DNA of 36,224 nucleotides from assembly GCA_031260685.1 (NCBI GenBank), contig JAISLB010000094.1, forward strand, positions 1-36,224. Reading direction: 5' to 3'. This document shows positions 27,323-35,129 of the stretch, piece by piece. Below the pieces are notes generated by a model. The model searched no databases. It was not told the DNA's origin and saw only the letters and a list, made by a program, of their open reading frames with translations. The position numbers and the translations under genes are program-made. This DNA is from Oscillospiraceae bacterium (GTDB lineage Bacteria > Bacillota > Clostridia > Oscillospirales > Oscillospiraceae). Each line of letters begins with the position of its first letter. Within the stretch, counting starts at the first letter, position 1.

Positions 27323-28536
27323 TACGCGCCCTCCTTGATTATCGACGCCGAAGCGAGATTGCCAATCCTAAGCGCGGACGACAGCGCGGTCAGCGGTCCC
27401 GTGATAAGCGCAAGTGCGAAACCTCCGAGCAATACCGCGAAAAGCGTACCCGTGTCAGGACGTAAGTACGGTAAATCTATCGCGGAGACTAAGAGCCGCT
27501 CAAACTGGAAATATACTAAGCTCACAAGTCCAAGCCCCAGCACCGCACCTGCTGCGCTTATTACCGCGGATTCCGTGAGTATTATCGCCGCAAGCTTTGA
27601 TTTGGACGAGCCGAGTACGCGGAAAATTCCGAACTCCCGCCGGCGCTCGTTCAGCGATAGCGTAAAGATTAGCGCTAACACTCCCGCCGCGAGTATCCAC
27701 AGAAATACCGCGAGTATCGTTATAACGGCAAGCAGCGCACCGAGATTAGAAGACATACCGGAGATAATAGTTTTCGGGAGTATTACGGCGGCACGCTCTT
27801 TCCAGTACGTTATCCTAATGTTTTTGGCAAATTCGTTAGTGTCGATACCGGGCTGAACTTTGACGGCTATGCTGGAAATAACGCCTTGACCCTCCGGAAC
27901 GTTTTCTCCGCCTAATTTTGCGTATTCCGCGAGAGCGGTTTGCGCCATATCCATATTGATGAAAGCCGTCGTATCGAAACCCATTCCGGTTTCGGCAAGT
28001 TTGCCGACAACGGTGTAAGTGCGCGAGAAGAACGACAGCAAGTCGCCGACTTTGCCGTTTATCTTACTCCCCACGACCACTTCGTTAAGTCCCGGACCTC
28101 CCGGAACGGTTCCGTTCAGCCACGGGGAAATGAGAAAATCGCTCTCGGCGTCGTAACCAATCATCTGTACAAGCGCGGAACAATGCGGAGAATCAAACGA
28201 AGCGATAAAAAGCTGCGGAGTGGCGCGCTCAATTCCGTCGGCGTTGAGAAGCGTAGCAGCAGCTTCCCCCTCAAAGTAGAACGCGGAGGGCTCCCCGCGA
28301 AGCAGTGCGCCCTCCGCGCTTTGCTCATAGCCGTAGGGGACGAATAAAGCGTCCGCGCCGAGCCTTGCGGTGATGCTGTTAACGCCGTTTTTAAGGCAGA
28401 CGGACAGCAGAGTGCCGCCGATAAGTACAAACGACAGAAACGCGGTAATAGCGGTCAGACATATCGAACGAACTTTGCGCCGTCCGATGTTTTTCAGTGA
28501 GATATTCAGCGGAGACAAATAGTTTTTTTGTTTCAT
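27322..28536 (-). CDS. FtsX/MacB-type ABC transporter permease
   Basis: ISLKNIGRRKVRSICLTAITAFLSFVLIGGTLL N-terminal TM; NERRREFGIFRVLGSSKSKLAAIILTESAVIS C-terminal FtsX domain. Confidence 0.88.
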   Translation of the reverse strand: MKQKNYLSPLNISLKNIGRRKVRSICLTAITAFLSFVLIGGTLLSVCLKNGVNSITARLGADALFVPYGYEQSAEGALLRGEPSAFYFEGEAAATLLNADGIERATPQLFIASFDSPHCSALVQMIGYDAESDFLISPWLNGTVPGGPGLNEVVVGSKINGKVGDLLSFFSRTYTVVGKLAETGMGFDTTAFINMDMAQTALAEYAKLGGENVPEGQGVISSIAVKVQPGIDTNEFAKNIRITYWKERAAVILPKTIISGMSSNLGALLAVITILAVFLWILAAGVLALIFTLSLNERRREFGIFRVLGSSKSKLAAIILTESAVISAAGAVLGLGLVSLVYFQFERLLVSAIDLPYLRPDTGTLFAVLLGGFALALITGPLTALSSALRIGNLASASIIKEGA

Positions 28537-28560
28537 AGTTTTCCGCGTCCTCAACACTTC

Positions 28561-29361
28561 CTACTTGGCGAGCGCGCTTGAACTATCGCGCCAACGGAAT
28601 GAGTTCTTCTCGGCTTTTTCCAGTACGTAGTTGAGCGTAACGCCGATTATCGCCATTACGAATATATAGGCGTACATCTCGGTAAATTTGTAGTTTGCGC
28701 GGTAAAAGTTAAGCTGATAGCCTAAGCCCCTGTTTGCGCCAATCATTTCAGCCGCGATAACGATAACGACGGACGAAGTAGCAGCCATCCGCATACCGGT
28801 AAAAATCGAGGGCAGCGCGGCAGGAAAAATAACGGTACAAAACAGCCGCAGCGAACTCGTTCCCATAGACCTCGAAGCGCGGATAAGCTGCGGGTCAACG
28901 TTCTGCACTCCCGAGATAGAATTCAGCAAGACTCCCCAGAACGAACCCCAGAAGATTACGACAATTTTCGATGTTTCGGTAATTCCGAAGAACATTATAA
29001 ACACCGGCAGCAGCGCAAGCGTAGGAGTATTGCGGAACACCTGAAGCAGCGAGTTCAGGAAGTTCTCAAGCTTTTTTGACCAGCCGATTGCAAGCCCGAG
29101 CGGTATGGCAATAACCAGCGACGCTATAAAGCCGAACAGCGAACGTTCGAGGCTTATTGACAGATGTTTCCACAAACCGCCGCTAATCACCATTCCCCAC
29201 AATACCCTGACAATCTTAGTAAAAGGCGGCAAAAACAGCGGGTTAATCAGCAGATTAAGCCGCGACGCGATTTCCCACAGCGCAAAAAAGCAAATGACAG
29301 CAAGCCACTTATACAAAAAGCCGAAAATCTTCTTGACCGTCTTATATTTAGCGTTAACCAT
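28561..29361 (-). CDS. SsuC/TauC-type ABC transporter permease
   Basis: LWKHLSISLERSLFGFIASLVIAIPLGLAIGWSKKLENFLNSLLQVFRNTPTLALLPVFIMFFGITETSKI; ASRSMGTSSLRLFCTVIFPAALPSIFTGMR (EAA-like). Confidence 0.9.
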   Translation of the reverse strand: MVNAKYKTVKKIFGFLYKWLAVICFFALWEIASRLNLLINPLFLPPFTKIVRVLWGMVISGGLWKHLSISLERSLFGFIASLVIAIPLGLAIGWSKKLENFLNSLLQVFRNTPTLALLPVFIMFFGITETSKIVVIFWGSFWGVLLNSISGVQNVDPQLIRASRSMGTSSLRLFCTVIFPAALPSIFTGMRMAATSSVVIVIAAEMIGANRGLGYQLNFYRANYKFTEMYAYIFVMAIIGVTLNYVLEKAEKNSFRWRDSSSALAK

Positions 29362-29437
29362 ATGTACCTGCCTTTATCAAAATGATAGACGCTCCGCGGC
29401 GGTCGCGAACTGACAGCCGCGGAACGTAAGTTATTAT

Positions 29438-30625
29438 TTAGTCTTGGTGGAATACGCGGTTCGGAACGCCATCCCAGTCAAGCGTTTTGTCGGAGGCGGG
29501 AGCGTCCGCCGGTACAAATTCGTTAGTATAGATTTCGTCTTTTTCGATGTCGCCGGGGTTCCACAGTCCCGTAAGGATTCCCATATCGAACCAGATGTCG
29601 AGATATTCCGGGGCTACGTTCTTGTGGTCGTCCTGAACAATCGCGAGTACATCTCCCTTGTCAAGCCCGAGAACCGCGGCTACGAGGTCGCCCGCTTGCT
29701 CAAAGTGGTCGTTTGTCCAGAGTCTCGCGCGGTACATCGCGTCTACAAAGCCCTGCGCGACTTCCGGGTGTTCCTCAATAATCCGGTCTGCGAGAACACG
29801 CGCTCCGAGACCGCCGGCTCCGTTTTGGAATATGTCATAAGTGGTTCCGAGCGCGCGGACTTCACCTGTCGCAAGCGTAATCTCGGCGTAGGGAGTGTGC
29901 GAAGTGGTAACGTCGATGTCGCCTTGCAAAACAGCTTGCTCCATAGTGCCGGAATCGCTGAACGTTACAAAGTCGTATTCGTCGGAACCGCCCGCGAGTG
30001 AACCCGTCGTCAGACCATTTTGCAGAAGGTAATATTCGACGTAACCGCTTGTGCAAGCGCCGATACCGCCGATGCCAACTTTCGCGCCTTTCAGGTCGTC
30101 AAGCGTTTTCAGCGGGCTGTCGTTCTTTACGAGGTACGTTACGTGAGGACTGGTATCAGTATCGACCATTCCCGGGGCTATCATCGTAACTTTCAGACCC
30201 TCTATACGCGCCTGAGCAACGCCGGAGGGATGACCGCTGTATGAAGCGTCGATAATTCCCTGCTCAATAGCCTGATAGTTCGTAATTCCGCTTAGTTCTC
30301 CTACGAACTCAATGTTGATTCCGGCATCCTCAAAGAAGCCGAGTTCCCACGCCGTAACGAATTCGAGATAGTCAACGGGAGGGTCGACAACGCGCAGATT
30401 GAAAAGAGTTTTCGCGGGTTCGTTAGGTTCCGCCGCGCTTCCTCCGTCCGAACCTCCGCCGGCAGCGGGAGAATTCTGCGCGGGAGTGCTGTTGCCGCCC
30501 GCCGCGGGAGTGTTAGCAGCCGTCGTACCGCTGTCAGAGGAGGAGCAAGCGGTGAACGCGATAAAGGTGAGAGCCAGCAGCAGACTGATAAGCCTTTTGG
30601 CGTTGCGCGCGATTGGTTTTGTCAT
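29438..30625 (-). CDS. SsuA/TauA/NrtA-type ABC transporter substrate-binding lipoprotein
   Basis: LISLLLALTFIAFTACSSSDSG lipobox; FVTAWELGFFEDAGINIEFV, LDDLKGAKVGIGGIGACTSGYVEYYL. Confidence 0.88.
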   Translation of the reverse strand: MTKPIARNAKRLISLLLALTFIAFTACSSSDSGTTAANTPAAGGNSTPAQNSPAAGGGSDGGSAAEPNEPAKTLFNLRVVDPPVDYLEFVTAWELGFFEDAGINIEFVGELSGITNYQAIEQGIIDASYSGHPSGVAQARIEGLKVTMIAPGMVDTDTSPHVTYLVKNDSPLKTLDDLKGAKVGIGGIGACTSGYVEYYLLQNGLTTGSLAGGSDEYDFVTFSDSGTMEQAVLQGDIDVTTSHTPYAEITLATGEVRALGTTYDIFQNGAGGLGARVLADRIIEEHPEVAQGFVDAMYRARLWTNDHFEQAGDLVAAVLGLDKGDVLAIVQDDHKNVAPEYLDIWFDMGILTGLWNPGDIEKDEIYTNEFVPADAPASDKTLDWDGVPNRVFHQD

Positions 30626-30723
30626 TTTTGAGTCTCCTTATAATTTGTTAATTTGTTGTCACGCGGCTTTGCGGCGGCAACATCGTTCGTACAGCAGAAT
30701 ACTTTGCATACGCGCTCCTTTCG

Positions 30724-31581
30724 CTATATTTGAGTTTCCGGGAGTATTTCTTCGGCAACGTCCAGAACCGCCGCGCTTGACGGAGCTTTTACACTGTCGT
30801 CGTCAAATTCGTTTTGCAGCAGTTCCCAAATGCTGTGAGTAACCCAGCTGTAATCGGAGGAAACGCGCATTTCAGCCGCGGTGCGCGGACGCGGGAGACT
30901 TATATCCACCACGCGCTTGATTTTCCCCGGGCGCGGAGTCATTACAACCACGCGGTCCGCCAGAAGTACGGCTTCGTCGATACTGTGCGTAACGAATATG
31001 ATAGTCTTTTTCGTTTTTTCCCAAATCCGGAGCAATTCGTCCTGAAGCGTTTCGCGTGTTTGGGCGTCCACGGCGGCAAAAGGTTCGTCCATTAGAAGCA
31101 CTTGCGGGTCGTAAGCCAGTGAACGCGCTATCGCTACGCGCTGTCTCATTCCGCCTGAGAGCTCGTTAGGGTAACGTTCCTCAAAGCCGTTCAGCCCTAC
31201 GAGGTCTATGTACTGCTTGCAAATCTCGAGCCGCTCTTTTTTGGGTACGTGCTTCACTTCAAGCCCGTAGGCTACATTGCGGATTACCGTGCGCCACGGG
31301 AACAGCGCGTAGCCCTGCATTATGAAGCCCCTGTCAAGCGCGGGTCCCGTAACGAGCTTGCCGTCAATGTGAATTGTTCCGGACTTTGGTTTTGACAAAC
31401 CGGAGACTATATCGAGAAACGTTGACTTGCCGCAGCCGGAGGGACCGACGATTGAGATAAATTCGCCCGCTCCGATAGACAGCGAGAATTCCTCTAACGC
31501 TACAAACTCTTCGGGTTTGCGGGTTTGCGGATTGCGTATTGTATAGATTTGCCTTAAACTGTTGAGTTCAATTTTTGACAT
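30724..31581 (-). CDS. SsuB/TauB-type ABC transporter ATP-binding protein
   Basis: Walker A GPSGCGKST, MQGYALFPWRTVIRNVAYGLEV, LSGGMRQRVAIARSLAYDPQVLLMDEPFAAVDAQTR. Confidence 0.92.
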   Translation of the reverse strand: MSKIELNSLRQIYTIRNPQTRKPEEFVALEEFSLSIGAGEFISIVGPSGCGKSTFLDIVSGLSKPKSGTIHIDGKLVTGPALDRGFIMQGYALFPWRTVIRNVAYGLEVKHVPKKERLEICKQYIDLVGLNGFEERYPNELSGGMRQRVAIARSLAYDPQVLLMDEPFAAVDAQTRETLQDELLRIWEKTKKTIIFVTHSIDEAVLLADRVVVMTPRPGKIKRVVDISLPRPRTAAEMRVSSDYSWVTHSIWELLQNEFDDDSVKAPSSAAVLDVAEEILPETQI

Positions 31582-31668
31582 TACCGCAGCTCCTTTACAG
31601 CCTTTGCAGTCTTAACTATTGCCTAACATAACAAGTGCGGTATGCCCGTTTCGGCAAACGCAAAGCCC

Positions 31669-31698
31669 GCAATCTTTCGATTACGGGCTTTGTTATGT
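31669..31698 (-). terminator. Hairpin, probable terminator downstream of patB
   Basis: AAAGCCCG...CGGGCTTT with inner AATC/GATT pairing. Confidence 0.65.
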
Positions 31699-31746
31699 AC
31701 AATCACCCTATATATAGCCGTTCGGCTATGTTTTTGCCGTTTTGGG

Positions 31747-31781
31747 CTGACTTTACGAGTCCTTATGACTCGTAAAGTCAG
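31747..31781. repeat. Perfect 15-bp inverted repeat with 5-nt loop
   Basis: CTGACTTTACGAGTC CTTAT GACTCGTAAAGTCAG. Confidence 0.95.
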
Positions 31782-31834
31782 TGCTTACCAGTGTCATCTA
31801 AGCTCGTAGCCGTAACAATTGTCAAACGTAACAG

Positions 31835-32980
31835 CTATATGTTTACCGCGTTCTCAATTCGGTCGAGAGCTTCCGTAATCCGGTAGCGCGGACAACCGAA
31901 ATTTATGCGGACGTGCTTTTCGGTTCCCGCGAAGCTTACTCCGTCGGTCAGGTAGACTTTAGCGTGTTTAGTAAGGTACTCCTGAACGTCGCCGTCTATA
32001 TCATACGCTGAAAAATCTACCCATTGCAGGTATGTTCCCTCCGTGTGAGGCAGTTTCAGCTTCGGCAGCCGGCGTTTCAGCTCGCTTTCGAGGTAATCGC
32101 GGTTGCCTCGCAGGTAATCGTTGAGTTCGAGCTTCCAAGCGTCGCAATCCTCCGAGAAGCCGCCTTTTGCAGCCGCGAGATTAAGCGGTCCGATTCCCCC
32201 GAGCCTTCGCGAAGCCGCGGCGACTCTCTCGCGGAGCGCGGCGTCCGGTACCACCGCGAAGGCTTCGTTGATGGCGGGCATATTGCATATTTTTCCCGCG
32301 GAATACAGCGATACCGAGTTTTCCGGGGCAAGCGAGAACCACGGAATGTGTTTCCCCTCGTTCAGCAGCAGTTCGCAGTGTATCTCGTCGGAGATTACAA
32401 TCTGTTTAGTGCGTTCCGCAAAGTCCGCGAGTTGTTCAATATCGCGCTTAGAGTAGAGCTTGCCGATTGGGTTATGCGGGTTATTCAGCAGAAAGATTTC
32501 CGCGCCCTCCGTTTTGGCTACGCGCTCCATATCGTCAAAGTCGAAGTCATAGGACAAGGTATTATCGGCGGAAACGGTCTCAATCAGCTGCGAGGTAACG
32601 AGCTTCTTGCCGGCTCTCCGCGGCGCGCTCAATAAACCGACGTAGTTAGGCGCGTTAGCAAGTGCGGGACCGTCAACCAGGAACGAGAGCTGCGCCAAAG
32701 CCGGGACAATTCCGTTGATTGTGAGAATCCACTCCCGCGGTACATCTAAGCCGTAAAGCCGCTTGAACCAAGCGATAATGGTGCCGAAGAGTTCTTCATC
32801 GTCCTTGCTGTACGCATAAACCGGAACTCCATCGAGCCGCTTACGTACCGCCGCGAGAGCCGCCGGAGCGGTTTCCCAGTCGGTGTCGGCGACAAACATC
32901 GGGAGTACGTCCTCCGGAACGGTGTCCCATTTGTATGAGTTAGTTCCCCTGCGTTCAACCGCTGTGTCAAAATGTGCCAT
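31835..32980 (-). CDS. patB: PatB/MalY-type PLP-dependent C-S lyase / aminotransferase
   Basis: MAHFDTAVERRGTNSYKWDTVPEDVLPMFVADTDWETAPAA...FLLNNPHNPIGKLYSKRDI...ISDEIHCELLL...YSAGKICNMPAI. Confidence 0.88.
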   Translation of the reverse strand: MAHFDTAVERRGTNSYKWDTVPEDVLPMFVADTDWETAPAALAAVRKRLDGVPVYAYSKDDEELFGTIIAWFKRLYGLDVPREWILTINGIVPALAQLSFLVDGPALANAPNYVGLLSAPRRAGKKLVTSQLIETVSADNTLSYDFDFDDMERVAKTEGAEIFLLNNPHNPIGKLYSKRDIEQLADFAERTKQIVISDEIHCELLLNEGKHIPWFSLAPENSVSLYSAGKICNMPAINEAFAVVPDAALRERVAAASRRLGGIGPLNLAAAKGGFSEDCDAWKLELNDYLRGNRDYLESELKRRLPKLKLPHTEGTYLQWVDFSAYDIDGDVQEYLTKHAKVYLTDGVSFAGTEKHVRINFGCPRYRITEALDRIENAVNI

Positions 32981-33040
32981 TATAAGCCTCCTGCGAAAAT
33001 ATTGCCGGGAGCGGCGCTCCCAATTGCGGTACCGAACGGC

Positions 33041-33328
33041 TTACGCCGCCTTAGCGTAGTTCTCCACAATCTGCCTAAGCGCGGAGCAGCTCGAACCGTG
33101 AGACTGTATGAGCGGTATGTTCTTACGTTTTGCCTCCGCACGCACCGTACGCGACATAGAGTGCGAACATAGGTTCGTCAGCAGAATTATCAGGTTAGGC
33201 GTTCCGATTGACAGTTTCAGCCCGCTCGGAGCCTGCGTAAAGACTTTCGCCTGACAGTTCAGCTCGGCGCAGATGTCCTTATATCTGCATTGCATTTTGT
33301 CGTGTCCGCCGACTATTACTATGTTCAT
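33041..33328 (-). CDS. DUF2325 family protein
   Basis: MNIVIVGGHDKMQCRYKDICAELNCQAKVFTQAPSGLKLSIGTPNLIILLTNLCSHSM matches the DUF2325 pattern. Confidence 0.82.
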   Translation of the reverse strand: MNIVIVGGHDKMQCRYKDICAELNCQAKVFTQAPSGLKLSIGTPNLIILLTNLCSHSMSRTVRAEAKRKNIPLIQSHGSSCSALRQIVENYAKAA

Positions 33329-33361
33329 ATCCTGTTCCTCACTTTCGTATGTTACATACGC

Positions 33362-33529
33362 TCACTTGAAGCGTATTTTTTCCAGTTTGTCTATTTGAAC
33401 GACTTTGCCGTCCTGTATCACGAGCGTAACCGTACCGAACTTGACTTCGCGGATAATCGTAAGGAGCCTTTGGAAGTCTTCGCGCGGTATTACGTCGTCT
33501 AAGGTTTTTGCCTGTTTAGTCTTATCCAT
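33362..33529 (-). CDS. YezD-like (DUF2292) small protein, 55 aa
   Basis: MDKTKQAKTLDDVIPREDFQRLLTIIREVKFGTVTLVIQDGKVVQIDKLEKIRFK*; RBS GGGAGGTGG. Absent from the ORF track because of length. Confidence 0.85.
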   Translation of the reverse strand: MDKTKQAKTLDDVIPREDFQRLLTIIREVKFGTVTLVIQDGKVVQIDKLEKIRFK

Positions 33530-33542
33530 AATGCCACCTCCC

Positions 33543-33581
33543 GAAAAAATAACGAAGCCGGGGCGTTCCCCCGGCCTTCGG
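33543..33581 (-). terminator. Rho-independent terminator in the yezD leader (attenuator)
   Basis: Minus strand CCGAAGGCCGGGGGAACGCCCCGGCTTCG followed by TTATTTTTT, directly before the yezD RBS. Confidence 0.85.
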
Positions 33582-33609
33582 TAGTCCGATTAGCCATAAA
33601 GAGCGTAGG

Positions 33610-33678
33610 TCAGCGCAAATGGGGAACCGCGTGACGACATATGGTCATATTACATAAACAGAAATTGTTAACAGCCAT
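33610..33678 (-). CDS. Cys-containing leader peptide (22 aa)
   Basis: MAVNNFCLCNMTICRHAVPHLR*; RBS-like GAGGAGCGGGGAC upstream; located between promoter and attenuator terminator. Confidence 0.75.
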   Translation of the reverse strand: MAVNNFCLCNMTICRHAVPHLR

Positions 33679-33738
33679 TGTCCCCGCTCCTCATAATCTA
33701 GTAAGTTAATATGTTTAATATGAATTGCTTGTGGCTAT

Positions 33739-33767
33739 ACTATAACACAACGTTTCGCGTTTGTCAA
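33739..33767 (-). promoter_or_regulatory. Promoter of yezD-DUF2325-patB operon
   Basis: Minus strand TTGACA-17-TATAGT. Confidence 0.8.
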
Positions 33768-33875
33768 GGGGTTTTCAGCAACTTTGTTAACTTTTTTTCA
33801 AAACTTTCTTAATCTCTTGTTAACATATGCCGCGGCACTATGCAAAAGCTGTAGTTTCCGCTCGGCGATATAAGA

Positions 33876-33915
33876 AAAACCCTCCCGCGCTTATCTGCCG
33901 AAGCGGGAGGGTTTA
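33876..33915 (-). terminator. Hairpin terminator downstream of XRE gene
   Basis: AAACCCTCCCGC...GCGGGAGGGTTT. Confidence 0.85.
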
Positions 33916-33983
33916 GCGCTGATTCAAATTGTCCCTAACGTTTACGCGGCGGCAATCGCGGCGTAAGTGCGCGGCTGAACGTT

Positions 33984-34655
33984 TTACCCCCACGGAAACG
34001 CGTCCTCGCGGTTAAGTACGCCGTCCAGAAGGAACAGTACGACCGCAAGCGAATACTCATTCTCTGCCGTAAGAGTTCCGTACCCTCCCAGATAAGCGTT
34101 TAACGCTTCGGGAGCAAGCCTAGCGTATTGAGCGACCGTCGCGGCTGTAACGTAGTTATCACGCAAGAGCTTCGCCGAGAGAGTAGAAATCAAAATATGT
34201 CTATCATTATAATACATCTCAATCAGCGAACTCAAAAACGAAAGAATCAAACTCAGTCTGCGAGTTTTTGACGCTTCCGCAAAGTTCTTTGAGAATTCTC
34301 CGCTTGAAAATACGTCTTTCACGTCTTGTTCGCTAACTCCCGCGGCTTCGCAGATTGTGTCAATCCGGACATTGTAGACCTTTCGGATTTTCGCGAATTG
34401 CTCTTTGTTATTCACCTCGGCGGGTAAGCCGCGGTCAGCGGTAACATTATTATCTTCGCGTGTAAGCAGTTCGTCGGTAGTTACTCCCAAAGCCCGTGAG
34501 AGCGGAACGATTTGGGCTATATCGGGCGCTCCCGCCCCGGTTTCCCACTTGCTGACAGTTTTCGGCGATACGTTCAGTAAGGCCGCCAACTGCTGCTGCG
34601 TAAACGTTTGCGCTATCCGCAAGCGTCTGATGTTCTGTCCGATAGTATACGGCAT
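33984..34655 (-). CDS. XRE-family helix-turn-helix transcriptional regulator
   Basis: MPYTIGQNIRRLRIAQTFTQQQLAALLNVSPKTVSKWETGAGAPDIAQIVPLSRALGVTTDELL. Confidence 0.9.
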   Translation of the reverse strand: MPYTIGQNIRRLRIAQTFTQQQLAALLNVSPKTVSKWETGAGAPDIAQIVPLSRALGVTTDELLTREDNNVTADRGLPAEVNNKEQFAKIRKVYNVRIDTICEAAGVSEQDVKDVFSSGEFSKNFAEASKTRRLSLILSFLSSLIEMYYNDRHILISTLSAKLLRDNYVTAATVAQYARLAPEALNAYLGGYGTLTAENEYSLAVVLFLLDGVLNREDAFPWG

Positions 34656-34680
34656 ATGCTGCACCCCCTTTAATAACTGT

Positions 34681-34709
34681 ATTTTAGCAAAAGTCCGGAC
34701 GCTTGTCAA
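34681..34709 (-). promoter_or_regulatory. Promoter of XRE regulator
   Basis: Minus strand TTGACA-17-TAAAAT. Confidence 0.75.
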
Positions 34710-34748
34710 CCTACTTAGCGGTTACAGCAGCACTGCGGAGCGTGGACG

Positions 34749-34791
34749 AAACGCCGCGAAGCCCCCTGCAATAGGGGGCTTGGTGGCGTTT
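34749..34791. terminator. Strong bipartite hairpin, possible bidirectional terminator
   Basis: AAACGCC gcg AAGCCCCCT gcaat AGGGGGCTT ggt GGCGTTT. Confidence 0.7.
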
Positions 34792-34848
34792 TGGCATAGC
34801 GCGTGATAAATGATACAATCCAACGATAGTCCCGATTTGCCGCACTCA

Positions 34849-34999
34849 GGGGGTGTTCAAACCCTCGCACAGGGGTGTTCAAATTTTCCTTGTGGGGTGT
34901 TCAGGATTTGCATTGGGGGTGTTCATTTTTCAAGCGGGGGTATTCAAAAGTTTCACAGGGGGGTGTTCACACGGGTTCAAATTTTGAACCCCCCTTGAA
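34849..34999 (+). repeat. G-run direct repeat array, ~22-bp period, six units plus terminal GGGTTCAAA-t-TTTGAACCC palindrome
   Basis: GGGG(G)(G)T(G/A)TTCA with T(G/A)TTCA at 34854, 34876, 34898, 34920, 34941, 34964. Confidence 0.93.
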
Positions 35000-35129
35000 A
35001 AATGTCGCTCGCAAGCCCTACCAACATTGCTTATTTACTAATGAAACCATTATACACTACTTTCCCGTAACTGTCAAGATATTTTTCTTGAGTTTCACGG
35101 CTGATGACATAACGTAAGCAACCAACGCG

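Noticed and set aside
34849-34999. CRISPR array interpretation of the G-run repeats
   Set aside because: Repeat core is only ~10-11 bp with ~11-nt spacers and variable G-runs; no cas genes in the window.
34810-35117. ORFs of 62 and 80 aa across the G-run array (GVFRICIGGVHFSSGG...)
   Set aside because: Repeat period ~22 bp is not a multiple of 3, so the peptide similarity is a by-product of DNA repeats.
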